Below are positions 16,418-25,794 of a stretch of 29,539 bases of DNA, piece after piece. Under the pieces are notes generated by a model, which was not told the origin of the DNA, ran no database searches, and saw only the letters and a list, made by a program, of their open reading frames with translations. Numbering within the stretch: the stretch's first letter is position 1; each line of letters opens with the position of its first letter. The stretch is from a virus: positions 1-29,539 of IMG/VR virus record IMGVR_UViG_3300036768_000228; one strand, written 5' to 3'. Position numbers and translations under genes: made by a program.

Positions 16418-17821
16418 ATGGCTAGAAATTTTTTAACAATAGTACAAGCATTTAAAGATTTTATTAGAAGTAGAAATTCAAAAGTTGAATTAAGTGAAGG
16501 AACTTTTACAAGAGATGTTGTAATAGACGCTCCAGCTAAAGAATTTGAATTATTGTACACAAGAATTGACCAAGTTTCAGATGAACAAAGTATTAATACT
16601 GCTAGTGAAGCTGGGTTAGAAAAAACACTTTTAAATTTTTCAAAAGTAATTAGAGGTGCTAGGAGAGCAAGAACTATTGTACGATTTTTCCGAAATCAAG
16701 CACCACAATCAGACATTGTTATACCATCAGGAACATTAGTATCCACACCACTATCAAATACTAATACCGCAATAAGATTTAGAACAATTCAATCAGCAAC
16801 CATGGTTGCTTCACTGGCTTTAAGTTATTTCAATACACAAAATGGAAAATATGAAATAGCTGTAGAAGTAGAGGCTGTTAACGGTGGGTCTGATGGTAAT
16901 GTTGGTGCAGGAACTATAACGAATATCAATGGAGCAATAGCTGGAATAGATGGGGTATATAATCCATTCGCAGCAACTGGTGGTTTAGATAAAGAAACTA
17001 CTGCCGAAATGAGGTCAAGATTAAGTGCTGCATTAGCAGGTACAGCGTTAGGTTCAGCTAGCGGATTTTTATCTTTTATTTTAGATAAAGACTTTGTAGA
17101 AGATGCTGTTGTAGTTGGAAAAGGACAAACTGGAAGAGCAGACATAGGAGCCGTTGATATTTATATCAAAGGTAAATTATTCAGAGATTTTAAAGATGAA
17201 TTTTTTAGTCCATTTGAACCGTATCCAGATTTTGTGTTCAGTAAACAACCTGTGATAAAATCTTCAATTAATACAGTTGTATCTAGTATAAGTGGAAATT
17301 TATCAAATTCTTCATGGATTATTCAAAAAGATTCTGGAGCATATGGTGGTTCTATTTTAGCTCAAGATAAATTACATTGGTTGTCGTCTATTCCAATTTC
17401 ATCTGGCTCAATAATAGTTAATTATCAATATAATGGATTGATTGAAGATTTGCAGTCCTTACTTAAAAAAGAAAATCAAAACGTTATTAATTCTGATACA
17501 TTAATTAAATGGGCTAATGAGATACCAATTGATGTTACCGTGAGTATTCGTGTTATGCAAGGTTTTTCTGGTTCTGATGTTATATCGCTTGTATCTTCTG
17601 CTATAAATACATTCTTATCAAATTTAAAAATAGGTCAAGAAATTCAACAAGCAGATATAGCAAGAGAAGTATTGAATGTTGCTGGTGTTGATGATGTATT
17701 ATTACCATTTACTGTTTTTAAATCTCAAGATAATACTATATTACCAAATAGTTTTAATAATTTAACAATACCTAAAAATTCATATGGTTCTCCAGGTACA
17801 ATAACAGTTAACATATTTTAA
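16418..17821 (+). CDS. Baseplate_J-like wedge protein
   Basis: This 467-residue protein has an N-terminal helical part (TIVQAFKDFIRSR, then EFELLYTRIDQVSDEQSI) and EAGLEKTLLNFSKVIRGARRA. Strand-rich IVIPSGTLVSTPLSNTNTAI and NGGSDGNVGAGTITN follow. These are typical of Baseplate_J (P2 gpJ, T4 gp6-type core), which form the inner wedge ring. The TGGLDKETTAEMRSRLSAAL segment is the expected helix after that domain. The C-terminal third, with VTVSIRVMQGFSGSDVI and VAGVDDVLLPF, also fits the family. It follows the gp25-like gene by six bases and precedes the I-like gene by three. Confidence 0.85.
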   Translation: MARNFLTIVQAFKDFIRSRNSKVELSEGTFTRDVVIDAPAKEFELLYTRIDQVSDEQSINTASEAGLEKTLLNFSKVIRGARRARTIVRFFRNQAPQSDIVIPSGTLVSTPLSNTNTAIRFRTIQSATMVASLALSYFNTQNGKYEIAVEVEAVNGGSDGNVGAGTITNINGAIAGIDGVYNPFAATGGLDKETTAEMRSRLSAALAGTALGSASGFLSFILDKDFVEDAVVVGKGQTGRADIGAVDIYIKGKLFRDFKDEFFSPFEPYPDFVFSKQPVIKSSINTVVSSISGNLSNSSWIIQKDSGAYGGSILAQDKLHWLSSIPISSGSIIVNYQYNGLIEDLQSLLKKENQNVINSDTLIKWANEIPIDVTVSIRVMQGFSGSDVISLVSSAINTFLSNLKIGQEIQQADIAREVLNVAGVDDVLLPFTVFKSQDNTILPNSFNNLTIPKNSYGSPGTITVNIF

Positions 17822-17824
17822 TAT

Positions 17825-18790
17825 ATGTCTATATATCTTAAATGGCAAAATACTGAACCAGATACAAAAGAAAGATTTATTGCAAATCTTTTTTCAAATT
17901 TATCTTTATGGTATCCTGTAAATATACAAGGATACTATGATTTATATAATATTTTAGAAATGTATGGTTCAGAGTTTAGTTCTGGTTCTTCACAAATAAC
18001 ACAAACATTTAATGATTTGTTTATTGAAAATGTAAGAACTGGAGTAATAAATGATAGAAATGTTAGCAAGATGTATGATAACTTTGGAGTAATGGTTGGT
18101 ATAAACAAAACTCCATATCAAGAATATGACCAATTTAATACTAATTCATTATTAAATAGTTATAGACAAGAATTAAAATTATTATATTTGTCGTATATAG
18201 AAGCAACTACTCAAGATTCATTAAATAGAATCGGACATGCTATAAATTGCATAGGACCAGTAATTATAGAACCTATATTAAATTATCCAGGTTGGGTATT
18301 AATGGATTATTCTGGTTCAGTATTAAATGTTGCTTATAATCAACAATCCAGACAATTTTATGCAATGGTTTATCCTCCATTTGGACGTTATGGAAGTATA
18401 TTACCAATACTGAAACCAGTAATTAATACTGGTAGTGTTATATCTATGAGTTACAGTATTTTAGGATTAAATACAATATTGATGGATGAATATTCCTTAA
18501 ATGCTGGAGTAATACTATATTTCTTTATACCTTCTGGCTCAATAAATCAAATAAACGATACACAAAATATAATTAAAACTGCTGTAGACAATGTTTTACC
18601 AGCATATATTAAACCACATATATTTTATTCATACGATTTCATTTCATGGAGACCAGTTCAACCAGCATCAGATATTATGGTTTCTGGTTCAAATATATTT
18701 GCAATAAGCAAACATGGTTGGATATATAATGCTAATCCAACACATGTTACTGGTTCTATATTTATTACAGACGTAATTGAAATACCATGA
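17825..18790 (+). CDS. Baseplate protein in the gpI position
   Basis: A 321-residue protein after the J-like gene. The N-terminal half is helical, with NLSLWYPVNIQGYYDLYNIL, then NDRNVSKMYDNFGVMVG and LNSYRQELKLLYLSYIEATT, a pattern like the tail protein I or other baseplate proteins that link wedges to fibres. The C-terminal half is beta-rich with SGSV/SGSI motifs. It ends in TGA overlapping the next start by four bases (ATGA). The I-like call rests mainly on gene order. Confidence 0.55.
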   Translation: MSIYLKWQNTEPDTKERFIANLFSNLSLWYPVNIQGYYDLYNILEMYGSEFSSGSSQITQTFNDLFIENVRTGVINDRNVSKMYDNFGVMVGINKTPYQEYDQFNTNSLLNSYRQELKLLYLSYIEATTQDSLNRIGHAINCIGPVIIEPILNYPGWVLMDYSGSVLNVAYNQQSRQFYAMVYPPFGRYGSILPILKPVINTGSVISMSYSILGLNTILMDEYSLNAGVILYFFIPSGSINQINDTQNIIKTAVDNVLPAYIKPHIFYSYDFISWRPVQPASDIMVSGSNIFAISKHGWIYNANPTHVTGSIFITDVIEIP

Positions 18791-19203
18791 TTTCTGGTTC
18801 ATTTGACATATCACCTTCTAATGTTGGATTTAACGGAGAACTATGCAAATTTACATGGTATTCAAATAATGCTACTTATGCTTTTATTCCAGAATTTGGA
18901 ATTTTACCTCCAGAAGGTTCAAGGTATTTATATGTATATGAACCAAAAACTTTTACAATTACATTTAGTAATACAGTAGAACAAATACAAATTAATAAAT
19001 CTGTTACAGTAGATAGTGACCCATCATGTAATATAAGATTTTCAAAAGATAATACAACTCAAATATGTGTTGTTAGAAATGTTCAAGAACATATATTTAA
19101 TAAACATAGACCACCATACAATGGAACAGCATTTTATATTATAAGTAGTACTCATTTCGTACCTATTTTAACATTAAGTGACGAAGACTTTGCTGTACTA
19201 TAA
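18787..19203 (+). CDS. Small beta-rich structural protein
   Basis: This 138-residue protein starts within the preceding stop (ATGA overlap), indicating coupled translation. It is beta-rich with a possible Ig-like first half (CKFTWYSNNATYAF, FTITFSNTVEQIQINKSVTV) and a Cys/Asp-containing second half. No family is recognised. Being tied to the I-like gene and followed by the fibre gene suggests a fibre-attachment or baseplate accessory part. Confidence 0.5.
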   Translation: MISGSFDISPSNVGFNGELCKFTWYSNNATYAFIPEFGILPPEGSRYLYVYEPKTFTITFSNTVEQIQINKSVTVDSDPSCNIRFSKDNTTQICVVRNVQEHIFNKHRPPYNGTAFYIISSTHFVPILTLSDEDFAVL

Positions 19204-19226
19204 AAATTTTATAAGGTGTAACAAAA

Positions 19227-22200
19227 ATGAGAAAATTAACAAAAGTACTTTTAAAATTAAATAATGGAAATTATCAACCAGATAGTGGACAATCTTTATC
19301 TATAAAGACAGATGAACCAACTCCTGTAATTGTTGCTAATGCAATAGAAAATCCACCAAATAGTGGAAATTATGAAATTACTTGGAATGAAATTCCAAAA
19401 TATGGATTTTGGTATGTAAATAACATAATTAAAGAAGAATGGGGTAGATTATGGTTAGGTTCTGTTGTAGGTAATATAAATTATGTAAATGATTTTTTAG
19501 TTGATGGTGATTTAAGTGTTAATGGTAGTGTTATTGTAACAGGAAGTGTTATTACAGATAAATTCCAGATGACATCTGGAGCGGTAAGTGGATATGTATT
19601 AACATCAGATGCAAATGGTAATGCATATTGGTCAAGTGGTAGTGGAGGTGGAGGTACTACTAATCATGCTGCTTTAACTAATCTTGATTATTCTTCATCA
19701 GGTCACACTGGATTTGCTGGAACTGGAGTAGTAAATCAATTTTCACAAAATCAAATTATTACAGGTAGTGTTATTGTAACAGGAAGTGTTATTACAGATA
19801 AATTCCAGATGACATCTGGAGCGGTAAGTGGATATGTATTAACATCAGATGCAAATGGAAATGCAAGTTGGATGCCTTCGGGTAGTGGAGGAGGTACAAC
19901 TGACCACGCTGCTTTAACTAATCTTGATTATTCTGTATCAGGACATACTGGATTTGCAGGCACTCAAGTTTCCAACCTTTTTACTCAACCTCAAACTATC
20001 TCTGGAAGTTTAATTACTACTGGAAGTTTGAGATTAAAAAATCCTGAGAGCTTTAACACAAATATAGTATTTACTGGCACTGGTCTTAACGATTTAAGTG
20101 CGAGTGGTAGTTTTAGAGGTAGGCTTGATAGCAATTTTGTAGTAATAAAAATTGATAGTACTTCTCCTTCCAATGGTTTGCCTGTAGATACATTTTCTGT
20201 ACAAAATCAAGGTGAATTTGTAGTACCGCAAAATCAAATAACACCAGGACTACCACAAGAGGTGTCTGACGGTATATTTATCACATTTACAAATGGTACA
20301 GGTCATACACTTAATGATACATGGACAATAAACCGTCAAGTTAATAGTGTTATTATTGTTGATAAACAAGATGGAGCTAAGTCTATAGAGGTAGCTCCAT
20401 CTGGAAAAATGAGATGGTACGACCAAACAGGAACTTCAGTACAACCATTTCCTGCTTATGGTCACGTTATGACTACACGTGGAACTATATCAACTGCTGG
20501 TCGTGCTATAGGCCTTCAGATTGTAAATCACACTGATATTGCTGGTGATTTACTTGTAGGTGCATTTTTTGATTGTAGAGTAAACTCTGGAGCAAGAAGA
20601 GCTACATGGACTACGCCTAATATGCTTGGGTTTGGTATTCCATTACGACTTAATACTGTAATGAGATATGGAACAATGGTTGGATTTGAACTTCAACCTC
20701 AAATAAATGTTACTGGCGGTCACGTTGATACAGTAATTAATGTTAGAAATCAAGTGTTCCCAAATAATGGTACAGTGGGCAGATGGTATGGAATTGCAAA
20801 TTTTAGTGGTGAAGCTAATCTTAATAATATTAGTGAAGGATATGGAATATTCCAAAGTGCAGATAAAGTATTAAATGTTTTTGGTCATAAATCTATATTT
20901 GGAAATACTAATCCTCCTATTCATAATGCCGATTATACATTAGATATTTCAAAGAATATCTTTATAGCAGATAAAACTCAATTAGGTAGTGAACTTGTTG
21001 TCAATGGAGATTTTTCAAGTGGTAGTGGGTGGGATTCTACTGGATGGACAATATCTGGTGGAATAGCAACACATAATACAGGAAATACTAATCCACTTAC
21101 ACAATCTGTACCTATTACTATAGGTAATGCATATGTTGTTTCATATCAACAACTTATGCCTTCAACTTCAAGTGCTGGTACTGTTACTGTAAGTATTGGT
21201 GGGCAAACATTCCAGACAAGTAATTATAATAGTACATTTACAAAAACATTTATTGCTACTACACAGGACCCACTACAAATTACTCCTTCCAGTAATTTTG
21301 ATGGTAGTATCGACAATGTTAGTGTAAAACAAATACTTACACCAAACAGTGTAAAATTAGTTAATCTTGGTAGTACTGCGCTTGGTAAAACATCGGCAAA
21401 TAATACTCTTGATGTTTTAGGTACTGTATCTGTAACTGGTAGTGTTATTGTAACAGGAAGTGTTATTACAGATAAATTCCAGATGACATCTGGTGCTGTA
21501 AATGGATATGTACTTACTTCGGATTCAAATGGTAATGCATATTGGTCAAGTGGTAGTGGAGGAGGTACTACTAATCATGCTGCTTTAACAAACTTAGATT
21601 ATTCTGTATCAGGTCACACTGGATTTGCGGGAACTGAAGTAGTAAACCATTTCACACAAAATCAAGTAATAACTGGTTCTATTTATACTCTAAGTCCTAT
21701 TTTTATTTCAGGGTCACTTGCATCTAATGCTATAACAAGTGAACCATTTCTTATGGTACATAGACCATTTAATAGTGGAGTATCTTTCCCTGAAATTGTT
21801 CAATTCAATATAGGCTCTTATGCGACAGGTATAGGTTCTGAGTCGAAATTTGAAATATACTTGAAATCTATATCTGATGGAGTAATTAGTGCAGATAACC
21901 TCGTAGCAAGTTTTCAAGCCAATAATGTATTAGATTTACCAAATGGTATAATTCAATCTCTTACGAAAATTGGAGTAAATATAGGAGCCTCTGTATTACC
22001 TGATATACCTTTACAAGTTAATAGTCGTAATGATGCTTTACGCGGGAATTATTCTGTTACAAACTGGAATTCATCTGGACAAGCTGTTCCAGCAATGTTT
22101 AATACTCCTACTAATAATGGTGGTAATTCTCCTGAACCACTATTTCCAGCAATTGTACTTGCTAGAGAGGGTGTAGGTGGTCAAAAATATAATAATTATG

Positions 22201-22976
22201 TCGATTTTAGAATAGGAAGTTATCAAAGTGGTTTATCTCCAGCAACAGCATTAGCTATTGGATTATACAATATCCAAACAGATGCTACTACTAATGTTGT
22301 ACAAGTAATGTTCTCTGATGGAAGAGTTGCAGTTGGTAATGTAAATTCGATTACAACAAATAATGTTCAGAATAATTTTGAAGTATTTGGAAAATCAAGA
22401 TTCAATAACAATGTACAAGTTACAGGTAGTGTTATTGTAACAGGAAGTATTATTACAAATAAGTTCCAGATGACATCTGGAGCGGTAAATGGATATATAT
22501 TATCATCAGATGCTGTTGGAAATGCTAAATGGATTGCTTCAAGTACTATAGGTACTACTAATCATGCTGCTTTAACTAATCTTGCTTATTCTTCATCAGG
22601 TCACACTGGATTTGCGGGAACTGGAGTTTCTAATACATTCACTAAAACTCAAATTGTTTCAGGTGGTATTGTTGTAACTGGTAGTTTGAGTATAGAACCT
22701 ACTTTTATTAGTTCACCAGGTTTATATACAGTTCTTAGTAAAGATTATGTTATTTTTGCAAGTGCGTCTTTAGGAGACATTCATATTCAATTACCTCCTA
22801 TCAATATTTCTGTTGGTAGACATATCAAAATTAAAAAAATAGATTCATCGTCTAATAATGTACATGTATCTGGGTCATCTGGACAATTAATTGACGCTAA
22901 TGCTGTGAAAAGTCTAACTACTCAATACGCCAGTTTAAGTATTATTGGTACTAGTACTCAATGGTATATTATATGA
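19227..22976 (+). CDS. Large tail fibre protein with repeated modules and CBM-like domain
   Basis: This 1249-residue fibre has an N-terminal baseplate-anchoring part (1-95), then four copies of a TGSV-TGSVITDKFQM-NGNAYW module (starting near residues 100, 180, 738 and 1067). Each is followed by a TNHAALTNLDYSSSGHTGFAG-like element. Between copies 2 and 3 lie a beta-rich region (about 260-580) and a jelly-roll/CBM-like domain from about 587 (ELVVNGDFSSG to DGSIDNVSVKQI). A further beta domain lies between copies 3 and 4. The C-terminus (YTVLSKDYVIFA, IQLPPI, IKIKKIDSSS, WYII) matches a terminal domain common in phage fibres. A good ribosome site (AAGGTG) precedes the ATG. It probably binds host surface glycans. 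Confidence 0.85.
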   Translation: MRKLTKVLLKLNNGNYQPDSGQSLSIKTDEPTPVIVANAIENPPNSGNYEITWNEIPKYGFWYVNNIIKEEWGRLWLGSVVGNINYVNDFLVDGDLSVNGSVIVTGSVITDKFQMTSGAVSGYVLTSDANGNAYWSSGSGGGGTTNHAALTNLDYSSSGHTGFAGTGVVNQFSQNQIITGSVIVTGSVITDKFQMTSGAVSGYVLTSDANGNASWMPSGSGGGTTDHAALTNLDYSVSGHTGFAGTQVSNLFTQPQTISGSLITTGSLRLKNPESFNTNIVFTGTGLNDLSASGSFRGRLDSNFVVIKIDSTSPSNGLPVDTFSVQNQGEFVVPQNQITPGLPQEVSDGIFITFTNGTGHTLNDTWTINRQVNSVIIVDKQDGAKSIEVAPSGKMRWYDQTGTSVQPFPAYGHVMTTRGTISTAGRAIGLQIVNHTDIAGDLLVGAFFDCRVNSGARRATWTTPNMLGFGIPLRLNTVMRYGTMVGFELQPQINVTGGHVDTVINVRNQVFPNNGTVGRWYGIANFSGEANLNNISEGYGIFQSADKVLNVFGHKSIFGNTNPPIHNADYTLDISKNIFIADKTQLGSELVVNGDFSSGSGWDSTGWTISGGIATHNTGNTNPLTQSVPITIGNAYVVSYQQLMPSTSSAGTVTVSIGGQTFQTSNYNSTFTKTFIATTQDPLQITPSSNFDGSIDNVSVKQILTPNSVKLVNLGSTALGKTSANNTLDVLGTVSVTGSVIVTGSVITDKFQMTSGAVNGYVLTSDSNGNAYWSSGSGGGTTNHAALTNLDYSVSGHTGFAGTEVVNHFTQNQVITGSIYTLSPIFISGSLASNAITSEPFLMVHRPFNSGVSFPEIVQFNIGSYATGIGSESKFEIYLKSISDGVISADNLVASFQANNVLDLPNGIIQSLTKIGVNIGASVLPDIPLQVNSRNDALRGNYSVTNWNSSGQAVPAMFNTPTNNGGNSPEPLFPAIVLAREGVGGQKYNNYVDFRIGSYQSGLSPATALAIGLYNIQTDATTNVVQVMFSDGRVAVGNVNSITTNNVQNNFEVFGKSRFNNNVQVTGSVIVTGSIITNKFQMTSGAVNGYILSSDAVGNAKWIASSTIGTTNHAALTNLAYSSSGHTGFAGTGVSNTFTKTQIVSGGIVVTGSLSIEPTFISSPGLYTVLSKDYVIFASASLGDIHIQLPPINISVGRHIKIKKIDSSSNNVHVSGSSGQLIDANAVKSLTTQYASLSIIGTSTQWYII
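19524..19980 (+). repeat. Tandem 240-base module repeat in fibre gene (two copies)
   Basis: The modules beginning at 19524 and 19764 are exactly 240 bases apart. Their first 108 bases (19524-19631 and 19764-19871) are almost identical at the nucleotide level. The second parts have diverged but share the ALTNLDYS-SGHTGFAG coding core. This points to a fairly recent duplication or gene conversion. Confidence 0.88.
19981..20023 (+). repeat. Direct repeat partner of 120-162
   Basis: These bases match 120-162 in the upstream fibre gene nearly perfectly in the same orientation, about 19.86 kb apart. The intervening DNA holds all the tail core genes. Confidence 0.8.
21438..21545 (+). repeat. Fibre module repeat, copy 3
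   Basis: A 108-base copy of the fibre module. Its end (TCTGGTGCTGTA, then TTCGGATTCAAATGG) is closer in wording to the copy at 161-268 than to the neighbouring copies at 19524 and 19764. Confidence 0.85.
22425..22532 (+). repeat. Fibre module repeat, copy 4 (most diverged)
   Basis: A 108-base copy encoding TGSVIVTGSIITNKFQM and SSDAVGNAKW, again followed by a TNHAALTNLAYSSSGHTGFAG element. Confidence 0.85.
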
Positions 22977-22983
22977 GGTTTTT

Positions 22984-24039
22984 ATGGCAGCATTTAATTG
23001 GTTTTATGATTGGTGTGCGATAGCAAAAAACGATGCTTTTTATACAGTAGAATTTAGACAATACAATAGTCAATCGATACCAGACTCATTACCATGGAAA
23101 AGATATGACCCTATATTTCCAATACCTTTATTGAATCTTTCAACTGATGGTTCAGTAAAAGGTCATTGGACATTCGCAGTAACTCATCCAACTCAATCTG
23201 TATATGATATATCTGGAAATAAAGCTAATTTAATTAATTCAAAAATTACTGTAGAAAATAATAATTTATGGGTTTCAAGACGAGACCAAACAAAGTATAT
23301 GATATTAGGTGGTGGCAGTACTGGATACAATTTATCAACTACAGCACCGTCTTTAGCCTTCAATGATAGTTTTTCGTGGGAAACATATATTTATGGAATA
23401 GATGCAACTACAAATGCATCATATTTATCTTTTATTAGAACTGGTTCTATTGCAGACAGTGGATATTCTATAGAATTTGACTTTTTAGGAAAATATGTTA
23501 AATTTACTGTTGGTTCAGCATCTATATCACAAAATGTAACTGCTTCTATTTCTAATATACTATCTGAATCTGGTTATCCTCAAAATTATCATTATTTTGC
23601 TGGTTCATATGTAAAAAATTATGGTTTATATTTATTTATAGATGGAGCACAAGTAAGTTTTAAACCATATACTGGAAGTATAGCATCACAAAGTGTACCA
23701 TTTAATATAAGAAATGGTCAAAATTTATTTATAGATGAATTTGTAATATATAGTGGTAATTTAAATGCACAAAAAGCATATTATAATTATAATTTAACAA
23801 AAGAACGTATTAGATATTTAGGGCTTCCGTCTGGTTCATATCATAAATTTCATCAAGCCAAATTTACTGTATGGGCATCTGGAAGCAATGAATTTGAATT
23901 ACATGCTTTTTCATTAAAGGGTTTACAAAATGTTTCTGCATCTATTATTGACCCAAGAATTGCAGATTTATATTCTTTACCAATATTTATGAGTACATCA
24001 GGTAGTTCTGGTCAACAAATAGGAAACCCACAATCATAG
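22984..24039 (+). CDS. LamG/concanavalin A-like tail protein
   Basis: The start at 22984 is preferred over the upstream in-frame ATG at 22945, because it has GAGG just upstream and avoids a 32-base overlap with the fibre gene. The 351-residue protein begins MAAFNWFYDWC. It contains GHWTFAVTHPTQSVYDISGN, SFSWETYIYG, then NYGLYLFIDGAQV and LFIDEFVIYSGNLNAQKA. These are the strand patterns of a LamG-type lectin domain (about residues 55-280), where the last motif closes the jelly roll. Such domains bind sugars. The C-terminus is Ser/Gly-rich. It lies between two fibre-type genes, so it is probably an adsorption protein or fibre accessory. Stop is TAG. Confidence 0.7.
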   Translation: MAAFNWFYDWCAIAKNDAFYTVEFRQYNSQSIPDSLPWKRYDPIFPIPLLNLSTDGSVKGHWTFAVTHPTQSVYDISGNKANLINSKITVENNNLWVSRRDQTKYMILGGGSTGYNLSTTAPSLAFNDSFSWETYIYGIDATTNASYLSFIRTGSIADSGYSIEFDFLGKYVKFTVGSASISQNVTASISNILSESGYPQNYHYFAGSYVKNYGLYLFIDGAQVSFKPYTGSIASQSVPFNIRNGQNLFIDEFVIYSGNLNAQKAYYNYNLTKERIRYLGLPSGSYHKFHQAKFTVWASGSNEFELHAFSLKGLQNVSASIIDPRIADLYSLPIFMSTSGSSGQQIGNPQS

Positions 24040-24055
24040 GAGTATAATATTTGTT

Positions 24056-25786
24056 ATGAATAAATCATTTTTCTTTCCGTTTCAAAGAGTTACCGATGCT
24101 GATTTAAATTTTATTGAGACTTCTAAAGAAGAAGCTATAAAACAACAAACAGCATTTATTTTAGCTAAATTTAATCATCAATTTAGTGGTTCTATTCCTG
24201 TTAATCTTAGACAATCCATACAAGATACATTTATAAACCCCAATACATACAGAGGCATAGGTGGCGGATATGGTTCTGATTATTTAAAACCAGTCACAGG
24301 GTCTGTTTCATCTATATCTATTAACCGTGGTTGGGCTATAACAGATGGAATGGATATAATAATATTATCTAATCCTGTAACAATAAACCAAGGTGATAAT
24401 ACATTTAATAAATCATGGGGTACGTTAGTAAATGGCAATATTGCATATGTAACTATAGAATATCAACAATCGTCTTCATCTGTAGGAAATGATGCACAAG
24501 GCAATACTTATTATAAAAGATACTTTGGAGATTACAAAGTTGTTGTATCTTCTGTTTATCCATCTGGTTCTAATCAAGTACCTCTAGCAACATTTATAGC
24601 TAATGGTAATTTAATAACACCAGACACATTTCAGGACGTAAGAGAATGGGCACGACCTTGGGGTATATCTAATAGTATTTATGATATAAATCCAATAGTT
24701 CAAAGTTTAGCTACATTATACGACCATACACATGCAGTAGGAACTGGAAACCCGACCGCAACAAATCCTCATGGGTTATCTTTAAATGATTTAGGTTTTG
24801 TTGATTCAGTATCATTCCATAGGAAATTAGAACATGGAAATGGTATAATAATATTTGATAAATCTAATACAAACGCTTTTCTTAGCTATAGTGGTTCAAT
24901 TGTTAGCCCAACGTCTAACGCATATATAGCATTTAATCCACCATTCGCTGCAACAGCATCTATAAATGGAGTATTATTTTCTGGCTCAATACCTTCACTA
25001 TCTAGTTCTGGATTTCAAAATGGAGATTATTGGGTAGTAGCAAATCAAGCTGGACAACCAACTTTTATAGCTACTTCATCTATTAATTTTGATGATAACA
25101 ATATTTTAATAAATTCTCCTTATCTTCTTTTAGGTAAAGCAAATATAGCAGATAATGGAGATGATATTACTTCATATCAAGATTTAAGAAGATTTTATAC
25201 AATGCAACAGACAATTGTGGGTGCTGATGTAGATGAAAATATACAAAACCCATCTTTGCCATTATATAGATATAATACATTAAGAGATAATTTAGATAGA
25301 TTGCGTTATCAAATAAAAAGTGTAACTGGAAATTCTAATTGGAAAACTACTCCAGAAACAAACTTACATGTTTTACGTGAAGTTATTGGTAAGATAAGTA
25401 CTGGAAGTGTGTCATTTTGGAATGGAGCAGATGTTGCTACTTTAGATATTGGTATTGGAGATAGAGTACATGGTTTATGGAATCAATTTAGTTACACTGA
25501 TGGTAATATTTCTATTAATACTGGTATAAATTATCAAAATATGACTGGTAGAACTATGTATGTAAGTATACGTGTAACAAAACTTTTTGGAAGTCCAGAA
25601 GATTCACTTTTTAAGTTAATTATTGGAGGATTCATCGTAGATTTATACAATGGACACTTTGCTACTTCAGGTGCAACACAAGAGATTACATTAAAAGGAT
25701 TTGTAGCTCCAGGTGCATTCTTTCGTGTTGATATAACTGGTGGTAATAATTCAAATTTTAGTTATCTTTTATATTATACTAATTAG
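24056..25786 (+). CDS. Tail fibre/collar-type structural protein
   Basis: A 576-residue protein. The N-terminus (FFFPFQRVTDADLNFIETSK) looks like a baseplate-attachment segment, followed by beta-rich regions with SGS motifs. Around residue 222-247, DHTHAVGTGNPTATNPHGLS resembles the histidine-containing knots found in fibre and collar proteins. A helical segment (PLYRYNTLRDNLDRLRYQIKS) follows, and the C-terminus is a beta domain ending in VDITGGNNSNFSYLLYYTN. AGGAG overlaps the previous stop with a long 13-base gap to the ATG. The structural role is clear from context; exact placement in the virion is not. Stop is TAG. Confidence 0.62.
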   Translation: MNKSFFFPFQRVTDADLNFIETSKEEAIKQQTAFILAKFNHQFSGSIPVNLRQSIQDTFINPNTYRGIGGGYGSDYLKPVTGSVSSISINRGWAITDGMDIIILSNPVTINQGDNTFNKSWGTLVNGNIAYVTIEYQQSSSSVGNDAQGNTYYKRYFGDYKVVVSSVYPSGSNQVPLATFIANGNLITPDTFQDVREWARPWGISNSIYDINPIVQSLATLYDHTHAVGTGNPTATNPHGLSLNDLGFVDSVSFHRKLEHGNGIIIFDKSNTNAFLSYSGSIVSPTSNAYIAFNPPFAATASINGVLFSGSIPSLSSSGFQNGDYWVVANQAGQPTFIATSSINFDDNNILINSPYLLLGKANIADNGDDITSYQDLRRFYTMQQTIVGADVDENIQNPSLPLYRYNTLRDNLDRLRYQIKSVTGNSNWKTTPETNLHVLREVIGKISTGSVSFWNGADVATLDIGIGDRVHGLWNQFSYTDGNISINTGINYQNMTGRTMYVSIRVTKLFGSPEDSLFKLIIGGFIVDLYNGHFATSGATQEITLKGFVAPGAFFRVDITGGNNSNFSYLLYYTN

Positions 25787-25794
25787 AAGTCATT

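Noticed and set aside
16825-17145. 106-residue minus-strand open frame within the Baseplate_J-like gene
   Set aside because: It is the antisense shadow of a well-supported gene, with low-complexity composition and no ribosome site. Other antisense open frames were dropped for the same reason.
19524-22532. Diversity-generating retroelement variable region in the fibre
   Set aside because: No reverse transcriptase or template repeat is present, and differences between copies are not concentrated at A positions.
22945-22983. Upstream in-frame start for the LamG-like gene
   Set aside because: It would overlap the fibre gene by 32 bases with no ribosome site; the ATG at 22984 has GAGG just upstream.
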